Made by a program: the position numbers and the translations under genes. From NCBI GenBank assembly GCA_963819755.1, contig CAWFXB010000001.1, positions 372,001 to 436,000 of the forward strand: 64,000 nucleotides of DNA. The letters are read 5' to 3'. Positions 7,614-16,789 of this stretch are shown piece after piece. How positions within the stretch are numbered: the first letter of the stretch is position 1; each line of letters opens with the position of its first letter. The DNA comes from VRUE01 sp963819755. GTDB taxonomy: Bacteria > Actinomycetota > Thermoleophilia > Solirubrobacterales > 70-9. The notes beneath the pieces are model-generated. The model searched no databases. It was not told the DNA's origin and worked only from the letters and a program-made list of their open reading frames with translations.

Positions 7614-9133
7614 GTGACCGATTTCGCCAAGGCACTGGAGGCTGCGCTCGCCGGCGGTCCGCAGCGCCACCACGAGAAGACCGCCGAGCAGGGCAAGCTG
7701 CCGGTGCGCGAGCGGGTCGAGCGCCTGGTCGACGAGGGCTCCTTCGCCGAGGAGGCGCTGCTGGCCAACTGGAACGAGGAAGGCCTCGGCGCCGACGGCG
7801 TCGTCACCGGCCTGGCGACCATCGACGGCCGCCGCGTCGCGCTGATGGCCAACGATCCGACGGTGAAGGCGGGCTCTTGGGGGCCGAAGACGGTCGAGAA
7901 GATCCTGCGGGTCCAGGAGCGGGCGCTGAAGTTGCAGCTGCCGATGGTCTACCTGGTCGACTCGGCGGGGGCGCGGATCACTGACCAGGTGCAGATGTTC
8001 CCCGGCCGTCGCGGCGCGGGGCGGATCTTCCACAACGAGGTGCGGCTCTCCGGCCAGGTGCCGCAGGTCTGCCTGCTCTTCGGCCCCAGCGCCGCCGGCG
8101 GCGCCTACATCCCCGCCTTCTGCGACGTGGTGATCATGCGCGAGGGCAACGCCTCGATGTACCTGGGGTCGCCGCGGATGGCCGAGATGGTGATCGGCGA
8201 GAAGGTGACGCTGGAGGAGATGGGCGGGGCGAAGATGCACACCGGTGTCTCCGGCTGCGGCCACTTCCTGGTCAAGAGCGACGAGGAGGCGATCGACCTC
8301 GCCAAGCGCTACCTCTCCTACATGCCGGGCAACTGGCGCGAGCAGTCGCCTGCAGTCGAGCCAGTCGCGCCGGCCTCCGAGACGCCGATCGCCGAGATCG
8401 TCCCCGCCGATGAGAACCAGCCCTTCGACATGCGCGAGGTCCTCGATGTCCTGCTCGACGCCGGCTCCTTCCTCGAAGTTCACAAGCGCTGGGCCAAGAG
8501 CTGATCGTCGGCTATGGGCGGCTCGACGGCCGCGTCGTCGGCGTCGTCGCCAACCAGCCGCGCCAGAAAGGTGGCGTGCTCTTCGTCGACTCGGCCGACA
8601 AGGCGGCGCGCTTCATCCAGACCTGCAACGCCTTCAACGTGCCACTGCTTTTCCTCGCCGACGTTCCCGGCTTCATGATCGGCACCGCGGTCGAGCGCCA
8701 GGGGATCATCCGCCACGGGGCGAAGATGATCAGCGCCGTCTCCGAGGCGACCGTGCCCAAGCTCAGCGTCATCGTCCGTAAGGCCTACGGCGCCGGCCTC
8801 TACGCGATGGCCGGCCCGGCCTTCGAGCCCGACTGCTGCATCGCCCTGCCCAGCGCCTCGATCGCCGTGATGGGGCCCGAGGCGGCGATCAACGCCGTCT
8901 TCTACAACCAAATCCAGGCGATCGAGGACGAGGCGGAGCGAGCGGAGTTCGTCGCCCGCAAACGCGAGGAGTACGCGGCCGACATCGACATCCTCCACCT
9001 CGCCTCGGAGATGGTCGTCGACGCGGTGGTGCGGCCGGAGGACCTGCGTGCCGAGATCGTGCGCCGCTTCGCGATGGCGGCGAGCAAGGATCGCTCCTTC
9101 GCGGACCGCCGCAACCCGGTGACGCCGGCTTAG
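7614..9133 (+). CDS. Acyl-CoA carboxylase carboxyltransferase (beta) subunit, frameshifted near 8498
   Basis: Together, two open frames make one biotin-dependent carboxyltransferase of about 506 residues (propionyl-/methylcrotonyl-CoA carboxylase beta type). Part one (7614-8504) holds LVDSAGARITDQ and FGPSAAGGAYIPAFCD. Part two continues as ELIVGYGRLDGR then VDSADKAARF and the oxyanion region RKAYGAGLYAMAGPAF. The junction reads AAG-AG where AAG-GAG is expected, a one-base loss at 8498 that creates TGA 8504. GTG 7614 follows TAGGCT by six bases (leaderless type). The stop overlaps the convergent synthetase stop. A sequencing error is as likely as real inactivation. Confidence 0.85.
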
Positions 9134-11107
9134 TCGAGCGAGCCGGCTAGCTCGACGAACCAGTCGAGCGCGGCCGGGTTGGCCAGCGAGTCGCGGCTTG
9201 CAGCCTGCTCGGGCGGCGTGCCCATCAGGATCCGTTTGACCGGCACCTCGAGCACCTTGCCGCTGAGCGTGCGCGGCACCTCGGCGATCGGGAAGACCTC
9301 GTCGGGGACGTGGCGCGGCGAGCAGTGCTCGCGCACGCGCCGGGCGATCTCGCGGCGCAGGTCGTCGTCCAGCTCGGCGCCCTCGCGGAGGACGACGAAG
9401 AGCGGCATCCAGCCCTCGGTGCCGGGACGGGGGATGTCGACGACCAGTGCGTCGACGATCGCGTCGATGCCGAGCACGGCGCGGTAGATCTCGCTCGTCC
9501 CCATGCGGATGCCGGAGCGGTTGATGGTCGAGTCGGAGCGGCCGTAGATGACGGCGGTGCCGCACGAGGTGATTTCGATCCAGTCGCCGTGGCGCCAGAC
9601 GCCGGGGTACTGCTCGAAGTAGCTGGCCCGGTAGCGGCTGCCGTCGGGGTCGCCCCAGAAGTAGACGGGCATCGAGGGCATCGGCTCGGTGACGACCAGC
9701 TCGCCGACCTCGTCGATCACCGAGTTGCCGTCCTCGTCCCAGGCCTCGACCGCGGCGCCGAGGGCCCGCGCCTGCAGCTCGCCGCGGTAGACCGGCAGCA
9801 GCGGCGTGCCGCCGATGAAGGCCGTGCAGAGGTCGGTGCCGCCACTGGTCGAGAAGAGCCAGGTGTCGGCGCCGAGCTGCTCGTAGATCCAGTCGAAGCC
9901 CTCGGGCGAGAGGGGGGAGCCGGTTGAGCCGACCGCCTTCAGCCTGCTGAGGTCGCGGCCCGCCGCCGGCTCGACGCCGTCCTTCATGCAGGCGGCGATG
10001 TAGGAGGCGCTGGTGCCGAACATCGTCACCCCGGCGCGGGCGGCGAGGTCCCAGAGGACGCTCATGTCGGGGTGGCCGGGGCTGCCGTCATAGAGGACGA
10101 TCGCCGCCCGGGTCAGCAGTCCCGAGACGAGGAAGTTCCACATCATCCAGCCGGTCGTCGTGAACCAGAAGAGGCGGTCGCCGGGGTGGGCGTCGACGTG
10201 GAGGTGGAGCTTCTTCAGGTGCTCGAGCAGGATGCCGCCCTGGCCCTGGACGATCGCCTTCGGCAGGCCGGTGGTGCCGGAGGAGTAAAGGACCCAGAGC
10301 GGGTGCTCGAAGGGGACGCGCTCGAAGCCGAGCTCGGCGCCCTCGCCGGCGGCGAGCAGCTCCTGCCAGCGGGTGGCGTCGCGCAGGGAGGAGAGGTCCG
10401 GGTTCGGGTCGAGGTAGGGGAGGACGACGGTCCGCACCAGGCTCGGCATCGCCGCCTGCAGCTCGGCGATGACGTCGCGGCGGTCGAAGTCCTTGCCGCC
10501 GTAGCGGTAGCCGTCGACGGCGAAGAGCACCTTGGGCTCGATCTGGGCGAAGCGGTCGATCACGCTGGCCGGGCCGAAGTCGGGCGAGCAGCTCGACCAG
10601 ACGGCGCCGATCGAGGCGGTGGCGAGGAAGGCGACGATCGCCTCGGGGATGTTGGGGACGTACGCGACGACGCGGTCGCCGCGCTCGACCCCGAGCTCGC
10701 GCAGGCCGGAGGCGACCGCCGCGACCCGGGCGCGCAGCTCGCCCCAGCTCAGCTGGTCGAGCTCACGCAGCTCAGAGGCATGCAGGATGGCCGGCTCGGC
10801 GTCCTCCTTGTCGGCGAAGACGTGCTCGGCGTAGTTGAGGTGGGCCCCGGAGAACCACTCGGCGCCCGGCATCTCCCGGTTGCCGAGCACGCGGTCATAG
10901 CCGCCGTCGGCCTGCACCTCGAAGAAATCCCAGATCGAGGCCCAGAAGCCCTCGACGTCCTCGACCGACCATTGCCAGAGCGCGTCGTAGCCGGCGAGCT
11001 CGAGCCCGCGCTCGGCCGCCAGCCAGCGCATGTACTCGGTCAACCGCGCCCGCTCGACCAGCTCGGCCGAGCGGCTCCCAGAGCTTTTCGGGCTTCGCGG
11101 CGGTCAC
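9130..11107 (-). CDS. Acetoacetyl-CoA synthetase, frameshifted near 11071
   Basis: This ANL-superfamily ligase of about 658 residues activates acetoacetate to acetoacetyl-CoA with ATP. Visible are the P-loop YSSGTTGLPKAIVQG, GSTGSPLSPEGFDW, the YGRSDSTINRSGIRMG hinge region and the catalytic Lys in PRTLSGKVLEVPVKR. The frame from ATG 11043 lacks the first residues. GTG 11107, which overlaps the MBL stop as GTGA, encodes the family-typical MTAAKPEKLWEP start, then a one-base insertion at 11071-11074 shifts the frame. Restoring it gives an uninterrupted N-terminus (SAELVERARLTEYMRW). Confidence 0.9.
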
Positions 11108-11943
11108 CCGGTCGCCGTCGCGGTGCCAGCCCTGGCCTGCTCGCGCTCGAGCTCGTGTGGGTCGTGGGAGCAGAGCAGCGTGATCTCTTCGCCGTGGCGG
11201 GCGGCCAGCTCTTGCAGCCGGTCGCGATTCGACCTGCGGGCCTTGCCGTCGTCGGCGTTGAGGATCTGGAAGAAGCGCAGCCCTGGCGGGCAGCTCGGCG
11301 GCGTCTCGATCTCACCGTGGTTGAAGTAGGCATCGCCGCAGTGCAGCAGCCAGTTGTCGCCGGTCCGCAGCGCCACCCCGGTGTGGCCGCGCGAGTGGCC
11401 GAAGAGCGGGATCAGCAGCACCTCGGCGTCGAGGCCGGGCAGGATGCGGACGCTCTCGAAGCCGAACCATTCGTCGCCGTCGTTGTCGTGCCTGACCCAG
11501 CGCGGGCCGTGCTTCCAGTGGACGCCGAGGTAGCGCAGCTTGTCCTTGAGGCTCGGCTGCAGCGCCGCGTCGAGCTCGGTCGAGAGGACGTGCACCTCGG
11601 CCTGGGGGAAGTCGGGCAGCCCTCCGGAGTGGTCGGGGTCGAGATGGGTGACGACGATCTGCCGCACGTCGGCGGCGCCGAAGCCGAGCGCCTCGAGCTG
11701 CCTCAGAGCCGTGGTCTCGGCTTTGGGCTCGGCGTTCATCAGGCCGAAGATCGCGCCGAGCTGGCGCGGGTTGCGCGCGTCCTCGATGCCGAAGCCGGTA
11801 TCGACCAGGACCAGCCCCTCGCCCGTCTCGATCGCCAGGCAGTGGCAGACGACTTCACCCTTTTCGAACAGTCCGCCGTCACCGTTCATCAGGCGCCTCC
11901 CATGAGGGCAGAGCGAGCCGCAGTTGAGGTGGTGGACCTTCAC
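11104..11943 (-). CDS. MBL-fold metallo-hydrolase (AHL-lactonase-like)
   Basis: This 279-residue metallo-beta-lactamase-fold hydrolase has the zinc motif THLDPDHSGG (HxDxDH), the later His in GHSRGHTGV, the bridging Asp in HCGDAYF and a C-terminal His in SHDPHE. The overall layout resembles the N-acyl-homoserine-lactonase branch, but the substrate is unknown. GTG 11943 lies 7 bases after TAGACT. The gene is coupled to acetoacetyl-CoA synthetase by a GTGA overlap, which hints at an acyl ester, lactone or thioester substrate rather than quorum quenching. Confidence 0.85.
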   Translation of the reverse strand: MKVHHLNCGSLCPHGRRLMNGDGGLFEKGEVVCHCLAIETGEGLVLVDTGFGIEDARNPRQLGAIFGLMNAEPKAETTALRQLEALGFGAADVRQIVVTHLDPDHSGGLPDFPQAEVHVLSTELDAALQPSLKDKLRYLGVHWKHGPRWVRHDNDGDEWFGFESVRILPGLDAEVLLIPLFGHSRGHTGVALRTGDNWLLHCGDAYFNHGEIETPPSCPPGLRFFQILNADDGKARRSNRDRLQELAARHGEEITLLCSHDPHELEREQARAGTATATG

Positions 11944-11994
11944 CGGCGCGAGTCTAGTGCGAGCCCGTGGAGGGCGGTCTATCGTTCGGCCCGC

Positions 11995-12078
11995 GCCGGA
12001 GTGGCGGAATTGGCATACGCGATCGACTCAAAATCGATTGCCCTTACGGGCTTGTGGGTTCGAGTCCCACCTCCGGCA
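11995..12078 (+). tRNA. tRNA-Leu (CAA)
   Basis: An 84-base class II tRNA. Acceptor GCCGGAG pairs with CTCCGGC, the anticodon loop CTCAAAA gives CAA, a long variable arm is present and the T-loop is TTCGAGT. No CCA is encoded. Confidence 0.96.
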
Positions 12079-12101
12079 TAGAAGCGGCAGCGGATCGCTT
12101 A

Positions 12102-12149
12102 ACGTGCCGGTGCTGCGAGGCCATATATGACCTCAATCCACCGGCACGT
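12102..12149. repeat. Palindrome with GACGTGCCGGT-type ends (copy A, imperfect)
   Basis: Left arm ACGTGCCGGTG (12102-12112) and right arm CACCGGCACGT (12139-12149) enclose a near-palindromic core GAGG-CCATATATGA-CCTC. The right end touches the stop codon of the minus-strand gene. Same ends and CATAT-type centre as copies at 53628 and 58939. It lies between a tRNA and a convergent gene, so it may also terminate transcription. Confidence 0.75.
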
Positions 12150-12712
12150 CAGGCGGGCTGCGGAGCGTCGGAGCCTGACCGGGCGCCGGCGCCGTAATCC
12201 TCACCCGAGCCGATCGGGCGCTCCTCCTCGACATGCCAGTCCTGGCTGAAGCCGTAGAAGCAGGCGACGACCAGGATGATCTGGAGCAGCATGAGGATGA
12301 TCACCAGCAGGCCGATCAGCGACACCGGGATCAGTGCGTCTTCGAAGCCCGCCTTGTCGCGGGCGAACCAGCTGTTGGCGCCGACCGCGCAGAAGATCGC
12401 CAGGATCGTCGAGAGCGAGGCGGCGACTGGCAGGATGCCCCGGCTCCAGCGACGCCCGACCAGGTAGGAGAAGAAGGCGTAGAGCAGGGCGTAGATCATG
12501 CAGACGACGCCCATGGCGGCGCCACCGCTGAGCAACGAGAAGCCGCCGATCGTCACCAGGGCCGCGATGACGGCCGTCGCGAGCATCAGAAACGCGACCA
12601 CGAACTTGGTCGTGATCACGTCGGCCTTCTCCCGATTCGGGTGCCAGAGCTCGTAGCCCGGCGTTACCTCTCCTACCGCCACGCCGACGATCATAGAATC
12701 TATGGGCGACAC
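12149..12712 (-). CDS. Polytopic membrane protein, unknown function
   Basis: A 187-residue protein with about four hydrophobic segments: residues about 36-58, 62-85, 92-112 and 128-155. The N-terminus (GELWHPNREKADVITTKF-like) and the acidic, Gly-rich tail are soluble. No family was recognised. It lies between two tRNA-Leu genes and is transcribed against them. The ATG at 12712 leaves about 40 bases to the second tRNA-Leu gene. No catalytic motif was seen. Confidence 0.7.
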   Translation of the reverse strand: MSPIDSMIVGVAVGEVTPGYELWHPNREKADVITTKFVVAFLMLATAVIAALVTIGGFSLLSGGAAMGVVCMIYALLYAFFSYLVGRRWSRGILPVAASLSTILAIFCAVGANSWFARDKAGFEDALIPVSLIGLLVIILMLLQIILVVACFYGFSQDWHVEEERPIGSGEDYGAGARSGSDAPQPA

Positions 12713-12754
12713 AGCGGCATTGGCCGCTGGTTAAGCGCCGAGAAAGACGTTCGC

Positions 12755-12838
12755 GCGGGCGTGGCGGAATTGGTATACGCGCCAGGTTTAGGTCCTGGTG
12801 GGCTTCGGCCCGTGGGGGTTCAAGTCCCTCCGCCCGCA
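12755..12838 (+). tRNA. tRNA-Leu (TAG)
   Basis: An 84-base class II tRNA. Acceptor GCGGGCG pairs with CGCCCGC, anticodon loop TTTAGGT gives TAG, and a long variable arm (TGGGCTTCGGCCCG) is present. CCA is not encoded. Confidence 0.96.
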
Positions 12839-12854
12839 TAGAATCGCTGACCTC

Positions 12855-12928
12855 GGGGCAGTGGCCCAACTGGCTAAGGCACCGGTCTCCAAAACCGGCG
12901 ATTCCAGGTTCGAGTCCTGGCTGCCCCG
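12855..12928 (+). tRNA. tRNA-Trp (CCA)
   Basis: 74 bases. Acceptor GGGGCAG pairs with CTGCCCC, anticodon stem CCGGT/ACCGG with loop CTCCAAA gives CCA. It lies 16 bases after tRNA-Leu(TAG), so the two are probably one transcript. Confidence 0.95.
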
Positions 12929-13028
12929 TTCTATTTGCCGCTACGTGCTCCTTGAAACGGGCGGCAGAGATCCGCCGAGGGCTAACGTAAAGTGCGCGCA
13001 CGCAGCAAATGGTCCAGGGAAAGTCCGG

Positions 13029-13256
13029 ATGACGAACACGCGATACGTAAAAAAGGCAAGCGGCAGAGGCTGGGACATCGTCAAGGAAGGTCACCGCCGG
13101 GCGACTGCCCATGGCGCGACGAAGGCCGATGCGGTGAAGGTGGCTCGCAAGCTCGTTCTGCGGGAAGGCGGCGGCGAGATTCGGGTTCTGAATCGCACCG
13201 GCAAGATCACTGCTGAGAGCACGGTTACGCGGGCGAAGAAACGCGCCGCCGCTTAG
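13029..13256 (+). CDS. DUF2188 small basic protein
   Basis: This 75-residue protein shows the DUF2188 pattern: an N-terminal YVKKASGRGWDIVKEG strand pair, then ATAHGATKADAVKVARKLV (helix) and a GGEIRVLNRTGKI hairpin. Members are small, very widespread and of unknown function. ATG 13029 is chosen because it begins just before the conserved domain, although longer in-frame openings run back over tRNA-Trp. It is convergent with the DUF4917 gene, 13 bases apart. Confidence 0.82.
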   Translation: MTNTRYVKKASGRGWDIVKEGHRRATAHGATKADAVKVARKLVLREGGGEIRVLNRTGKITAESTVTRAKKRAAA

Positions 13257-13269
13257 CTTCTGCCGATCG

Positions 13270-14325
13270 TCACCTCGTGGCCACCCCGAGGGCAGGGTTG
13301 CCCAGGGGGTGCGTCGTGGCATCGTAGAAAAGCAGGGGATTGGCCTCAAGGCGGCCGCAGATGTCGACCTGTTGTGCCAGGAGCTCCCTCTTTGGCGCGG
13401 GCAACATCGAGATGGCCACGGGCCGATCGGGATGCTCGCTGAGCGCTTCGGCCAGATGAGCGTCGTGTTCGCTCAGGCTGCTGCCAAACACGACGAGCGG
13501 CAGATCGCGCTCCGATAGGCGCTTCAGAGCATGCGAGAGATAGACGTTGTCGTCGATCGCCGCGAGCTTGTCTGCGGCCGAGCCCTCCGTGACGAGGAGG
13601 GGACGCGCTTTGGCATCCCCTTCGATGGGTTTGCCGAACTGATCGAGGACAGTGTCGAGGTCGGTTTGCGTCAGCTTCCACGTCGCCCCAGACCCTCCGG
13701 CAACCAGATGGAGGGCGCCGTGGAGGAAGTAGACGGGAATCCTGTTCGACGGGACGCTCGCCCTGGCCGGGTCGAATTCGCACCGGCCTCCGAAGCGGAA
13801 GTGATCCATGAAGGGCTCGAAGCCCGCCGTGGCCATTGCCCAGTAGACCAGCAGGTCATAGCTCGTCGTGAAGACCCATTCGCATTCCTGCATTGCAGAT
13901 CCAATGACCTCGCGAGTGGAGCGAGGGACCCGGGTCTGGTTGAGGTGGACGTCTCGAATTGCGCCGACAAGCGCCAGCTGGATGTCTTGGTAGTGCGCGA
14001 GCAAAGGCTTCGTGTCAAGGCCTACGGCGTCGTTCACCCTGATCGCGGTCAGAAGATCGGCGAGTACCCGCTCGAAATTCGGAGTTGAGGCAAACAACCT
14101 GCGATCCTGAGGGGAGAGGCCCGCCGATCTGGCGTGGTCGTAGAGCACCCGGTACTTGAAGGGCTCCCAGATATTGATGCTCATCCCGTTGCCGAGCAGC
14201 AGGGTGTCCCACTTGTGCGCGGCTGCGATGTCCCCCCAATTGAGAAGTGTCCCGTCTGGCTCTCCCGCCATCTCCCTATCTAACAGCTCAATGGCGGGCC
14301 TGGTCCATTTTCTCTCTGCGAACAT
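13270..14325 (-). CDS. DUF4917 family protein (SIR2-like fold)
   Basis: This 351-residue protein matches the DUF4917 pattern: LLLGNGMSINIW near residue 45 (nucleotide-loop-like), EWVFTTSYDLLVYWA (about 150), VYFLHGALHL (about 200) and LPLVVFGSSLSEHDAHL (about 275). These are the segments that SIR2-like NAD-binding proteins conserve. Its function is not established. Related SIR2-like proteins act in NAD-depleting phage defence, but no partner gene is adjacent. ATG 14325 is used; ATG 14271 is an alternative. It diverges from the damaged carboxyltransferase, only 7 bases away. Confidence 0.75.
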   Translation of the reverse strand: MFAERKWTRPAIELLDREMAGEPDGTLLNWGDIAAAHKWDTLLLGNGMSINIWEPFKYRVLYDHARSAGLSPQDRRLFASTPNFERVLADLLTAIRVNDAVGLDTKPLLAHYQDIQLALVGAIRDVHLNQTRVPRSTREVIGSAMQECEWVFTTSYDLLVYWAMATAGFEPFMDHFRFGGRCEFDPARASVPSNRIPVYFLHGALHLVAGGSGATWKLTQTDLDTVLDQFGKPIEGDAKARPLLVTEGSAADKLAAIDDNVYLSHALKRLSERDLPLVVFGSSLSEHDAHLAEALSEHPDRPVAISMLPAPKRELLAQQVDICGRLEANPLLFYDATTHPLGNPALGVATR

Positions 14326-14332
14326 CCGTCGA

Positions 14333-15883
14333 GTGCCGGAGGAGGAGCGAAGCGGGGGAGGGGAGCGGGACGATCTTGCCGAGCTGCGGCGGCGCGAGGC
14401 GCTGACCGCGGACGCGGCGCGGCCCGAGGCGGTGCGAGCGGCGCCACGCGGCTGGCGGGCGGACCGCGCGGGAGAACATCGACGACCTGGTCGACCCGGG
14501 CTCCTTCGTCGAGTACGGGCGCTTCGCGATCGCCGCCCAGCGCGGCCGTCGCGAGCTCGAGGACCTGATCGCGCGCACGCCCGGCCGACGGGCTCGTCGG
14601 CGGCACCGCGCGGTCAACGGCGAGCTCTTCGGCGAGCGCAGCCGCCTGCGCCGTCCTCTCCTACGACTACACGGTGCTGGCCGGCACGCAGGGGGCGCTC
14701 GGCCATCGCAAGAAGGACCGGCTCTTCGAGCTGATCGAGCGGATGCGGCTGCCGACCGTGCTCTTCGCCGAGGGCGGCGGCGGGCGGCCCGGGGACACCG
14801 ACTACCCGGTCGTCTCGGCGCTCGACACGCGCGCATTCGCGCTCTGGGCGCGGCTCTCGGGCCTGGTGCCGCGGATCGCCGTCGTCGCCGGCCGCTGCTT
14901 CGCCGGCAACGCGGTGCTCGCCGGCTGCTCGGACCTGATCGTCGCCACCGAGAACGTCTCGCTCGGGATGGGCGGCCCGGCGATGATCGAGGGCGGCGGG
15001 CTCGGCAAGGTCGACCCCGACGAGGTCGGCCCGCTCGGAGATGCAGGCGCGCAACGGGGTCGTCGACGTGGTCGTCGCCGACGAGGCCGAGGCGACCGTC
15101 GCCGCGGCGAAGCGCCTGCTCGGCTACTTCCAGGGCCCGACCGCCGCCCGGCGCCGGAGCCCGACCAGACGCGCGCTTCGCGAGATCGTCCCCGAGCGCG
15201 AGCGCCGCGCCTACGCGGTCGGCGCCGATCGATCGAGACGCTCGCCGACGCCGGCTCGGTGACCTTCCTGCGCGAGCGCTTCGCGCCGGAGATGGTGACC
15301 GCGCTGGCGCGGATCGAGGGCCGCCCGCTCGGCTTCATCGCCAACGACTCGCGCCACATGGCCGGCGCGATCACCAGCGACGCCTCCGACAAGGCGGCGC
15401 GCTTCCTGCAGCTCTGCGACGCCTTCGGGCTGCCGGTCGTCTCGCTGATCGACACGCCGGGCTTCATGGTCGGCCCCGAGGCCGAGGCGACCGGGCTGGT
15501 CCGCCACGCCTCGCGGCTGCTGGTCGCGCGGCGCGGCGCTGCGGGTGCCGCTCATCGCCGTGATCCTGCGCCGCGGCTACGGCCTCGGCGCGCAGGCGAT
15601 GGCGGGCGGCAGCCTGCACGAGCCGCTGCTCACGGTCGCCTGGCCGGGCGCGCACCTCGGGCCGATGGGGCTCGAAGGGCGCGGTGCGGCTGGCGCTGCG
15701 CAAGGAGCTGGAGGCGATCGAGGACGAGGAGGAGCGCGAGCGGCGCGTCCGCGACCTGACCGCTGCCGCCGAGGACAACGCGAAGGCGCTCAACGCGGCG
15801 ACGCTGTTCGAGCTCGACGACGTCGATCGACCCGGCGCGAGACGCGCTCCCTGATCGCCTCGACCCTGGCCGCAGCGGCCTAG
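14333..15883 (+). pseudogene. Acyl-CoA carboxylase carboxyltransferase-like gene with about a dozen frameshifts
   Basis: Stitching frames together recovers a full carboxyltransferase of about 510 residues, from GTG 14333 (MPEEERSGGG) to TAG 15883. Segments in order are RTARENIDDLVDPGSFVEYG, SYDYTVLAGTQGALGHRKKD, FAEGGGGRPGDTD, GRCFAGNAVLAGCSDLIVAT, ASDKAARFLQLCDAFGLPVV and RRGYGLGAQAMAGGSLHEP. Single-base shifts fall near 14435, 14581, 14613, 14643, 15035, 15150-15235 (several), 15528, 15674, 15811 and 15827. Most are insertions, and the amino-acid sequence between shifts is intact. The gene is either very recently broken or badly sequenced. Its stop shares CTAG with the convergent hydrolase. 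Confidence 0.8.
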
Positions 15884-16743
15884 AGGAGGTGCCGTTGCAG
15901 GAAGGTGATCTCGTCGGCGACGACCGCCTCGTGCTGCGGGCCGTCGTAGATGTCGAAGTGATCGACGCCGGGGTAGGTGCGCAGCTCGCCCTCCGGTGCG
16001 CGTCGCGCGGCGGCGATCGCCGGTCCCGGCTTGGCGACCCGATCGGCCTCGCCGACGCAGGCGAGCCACGGACAGTGGAGCTTTGCCGCGTGGCGGGCCG
16101 GGCGATAGGGACGGCCGAGCAGCCAGCGGGCCGAGGCCCGGTTGCGCCAGCGCGAGTCCTCGCCGATCGCGAGGACGTGGCGCCAGCCCTCCTCGCCACC
16201 CGGTGCGTTGATGAACGCCGCCTCGTCTGGCTGTCCGACCGCTGGCAGGTGACGTCCCATAACCGCCGCAAGCACCGTTTGTGCGGTGACCCGGGGCGAG
16301 GAGCGATGGGCTTGGCGCCACATGTCGATGAAGGGGACCTGGCTGATCGCTGCGGCAATGCGTGGATCGTCGGCGGCGGCGGCGAGCGAGTTGCCGCCAC
16401 CCATCGAGGAGCCGAAGGTGGCGACGCGATCGGGATCGATGCCCGGCAGCGAGCGGGCAAAGGCGATCGCGGCGCGCCAGTCCTCGAGCTGGCGGGAGGG
16501 ATGGAAGAGGTCTGGCTCGCCGCCGCTGTCGCCGAAGCCGCGGTGGTCGAAGGGGAGGGCGGCGATGCCGGCCGCGGCGAAGCGCTCGGCGAAGGGGCCG
16601 AGCCGGTCCCGCCGGGTTCCCGAGAGGCCGTGGGCCATGACGATCGCCGGCGTGACGGTCGCATCGCCGGCCGCTGGATAGAGCCAGGCCGCGCAGGCGT
16701 CGCCGCCGGCCTGAAAGCTGAGATCTCGCCTCTCCACATCCAC
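15880..16743 (-). CDS. Alpha/beta-hydrolase (dienelactone-hydrolase/peptidase-like)
   Basis: This 287-residue alpha/beta-hydrolase shows oxyanion HGLSGTR, nucleophile elbow GSSMGGG (Ser about 120), acid in GEADRV and the catalytic His in GVDHFDIY. The fold resembles cocaine-esterase/X-Pro-peptidase-type hydrolases with a middle helical insert (residues about 150-205). GTG 16743 is seven bases after TACGCT, a leaderless arrangement. It ends in a CTAG shared with the convergent gene. The substrate is unknown. Confidence 0.82.
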   Translation of the reverse strand: MDVERRDLSFQAGGDACAAWLYPAAGDATVTPAIVMAHGLSGTRRDRLGPFAERFAAAGIAALPFDHRGFGDSGGEPDLFHPSRQLEDWRAAIAFARSLPGIDPDRVATFGSSMGGGNSLAAAADDPRIAAAISQVPFIDMWRQAHRSSPRVTAQTVLAAVMGRHLPAVGQPDEAAFINAPGGEEGWRHVLAIGEDSRWRNRASARWLLGRPYRPARHAAKLHCPWLACVGEADRVAKPGPAIAAARRAPEGELRTYPGVDHFDIYDGPQHEAVVADEITFLQRHLL

Positions 16744-16789
16744 TACAACGAGCGTACGCCGGAAAACGTGAGAGGGTCGGCAGGGTCGC

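Noticed and set aside
10072..12081. A 669-codon open frame antisense to the acetoacetyl-CoA synthetase and MBL genes
   Set aside because: It has no family likeness, mirrors the codon bias of the real genes and runs over a tRNA. Such frames are expected in GC-rich DNA.
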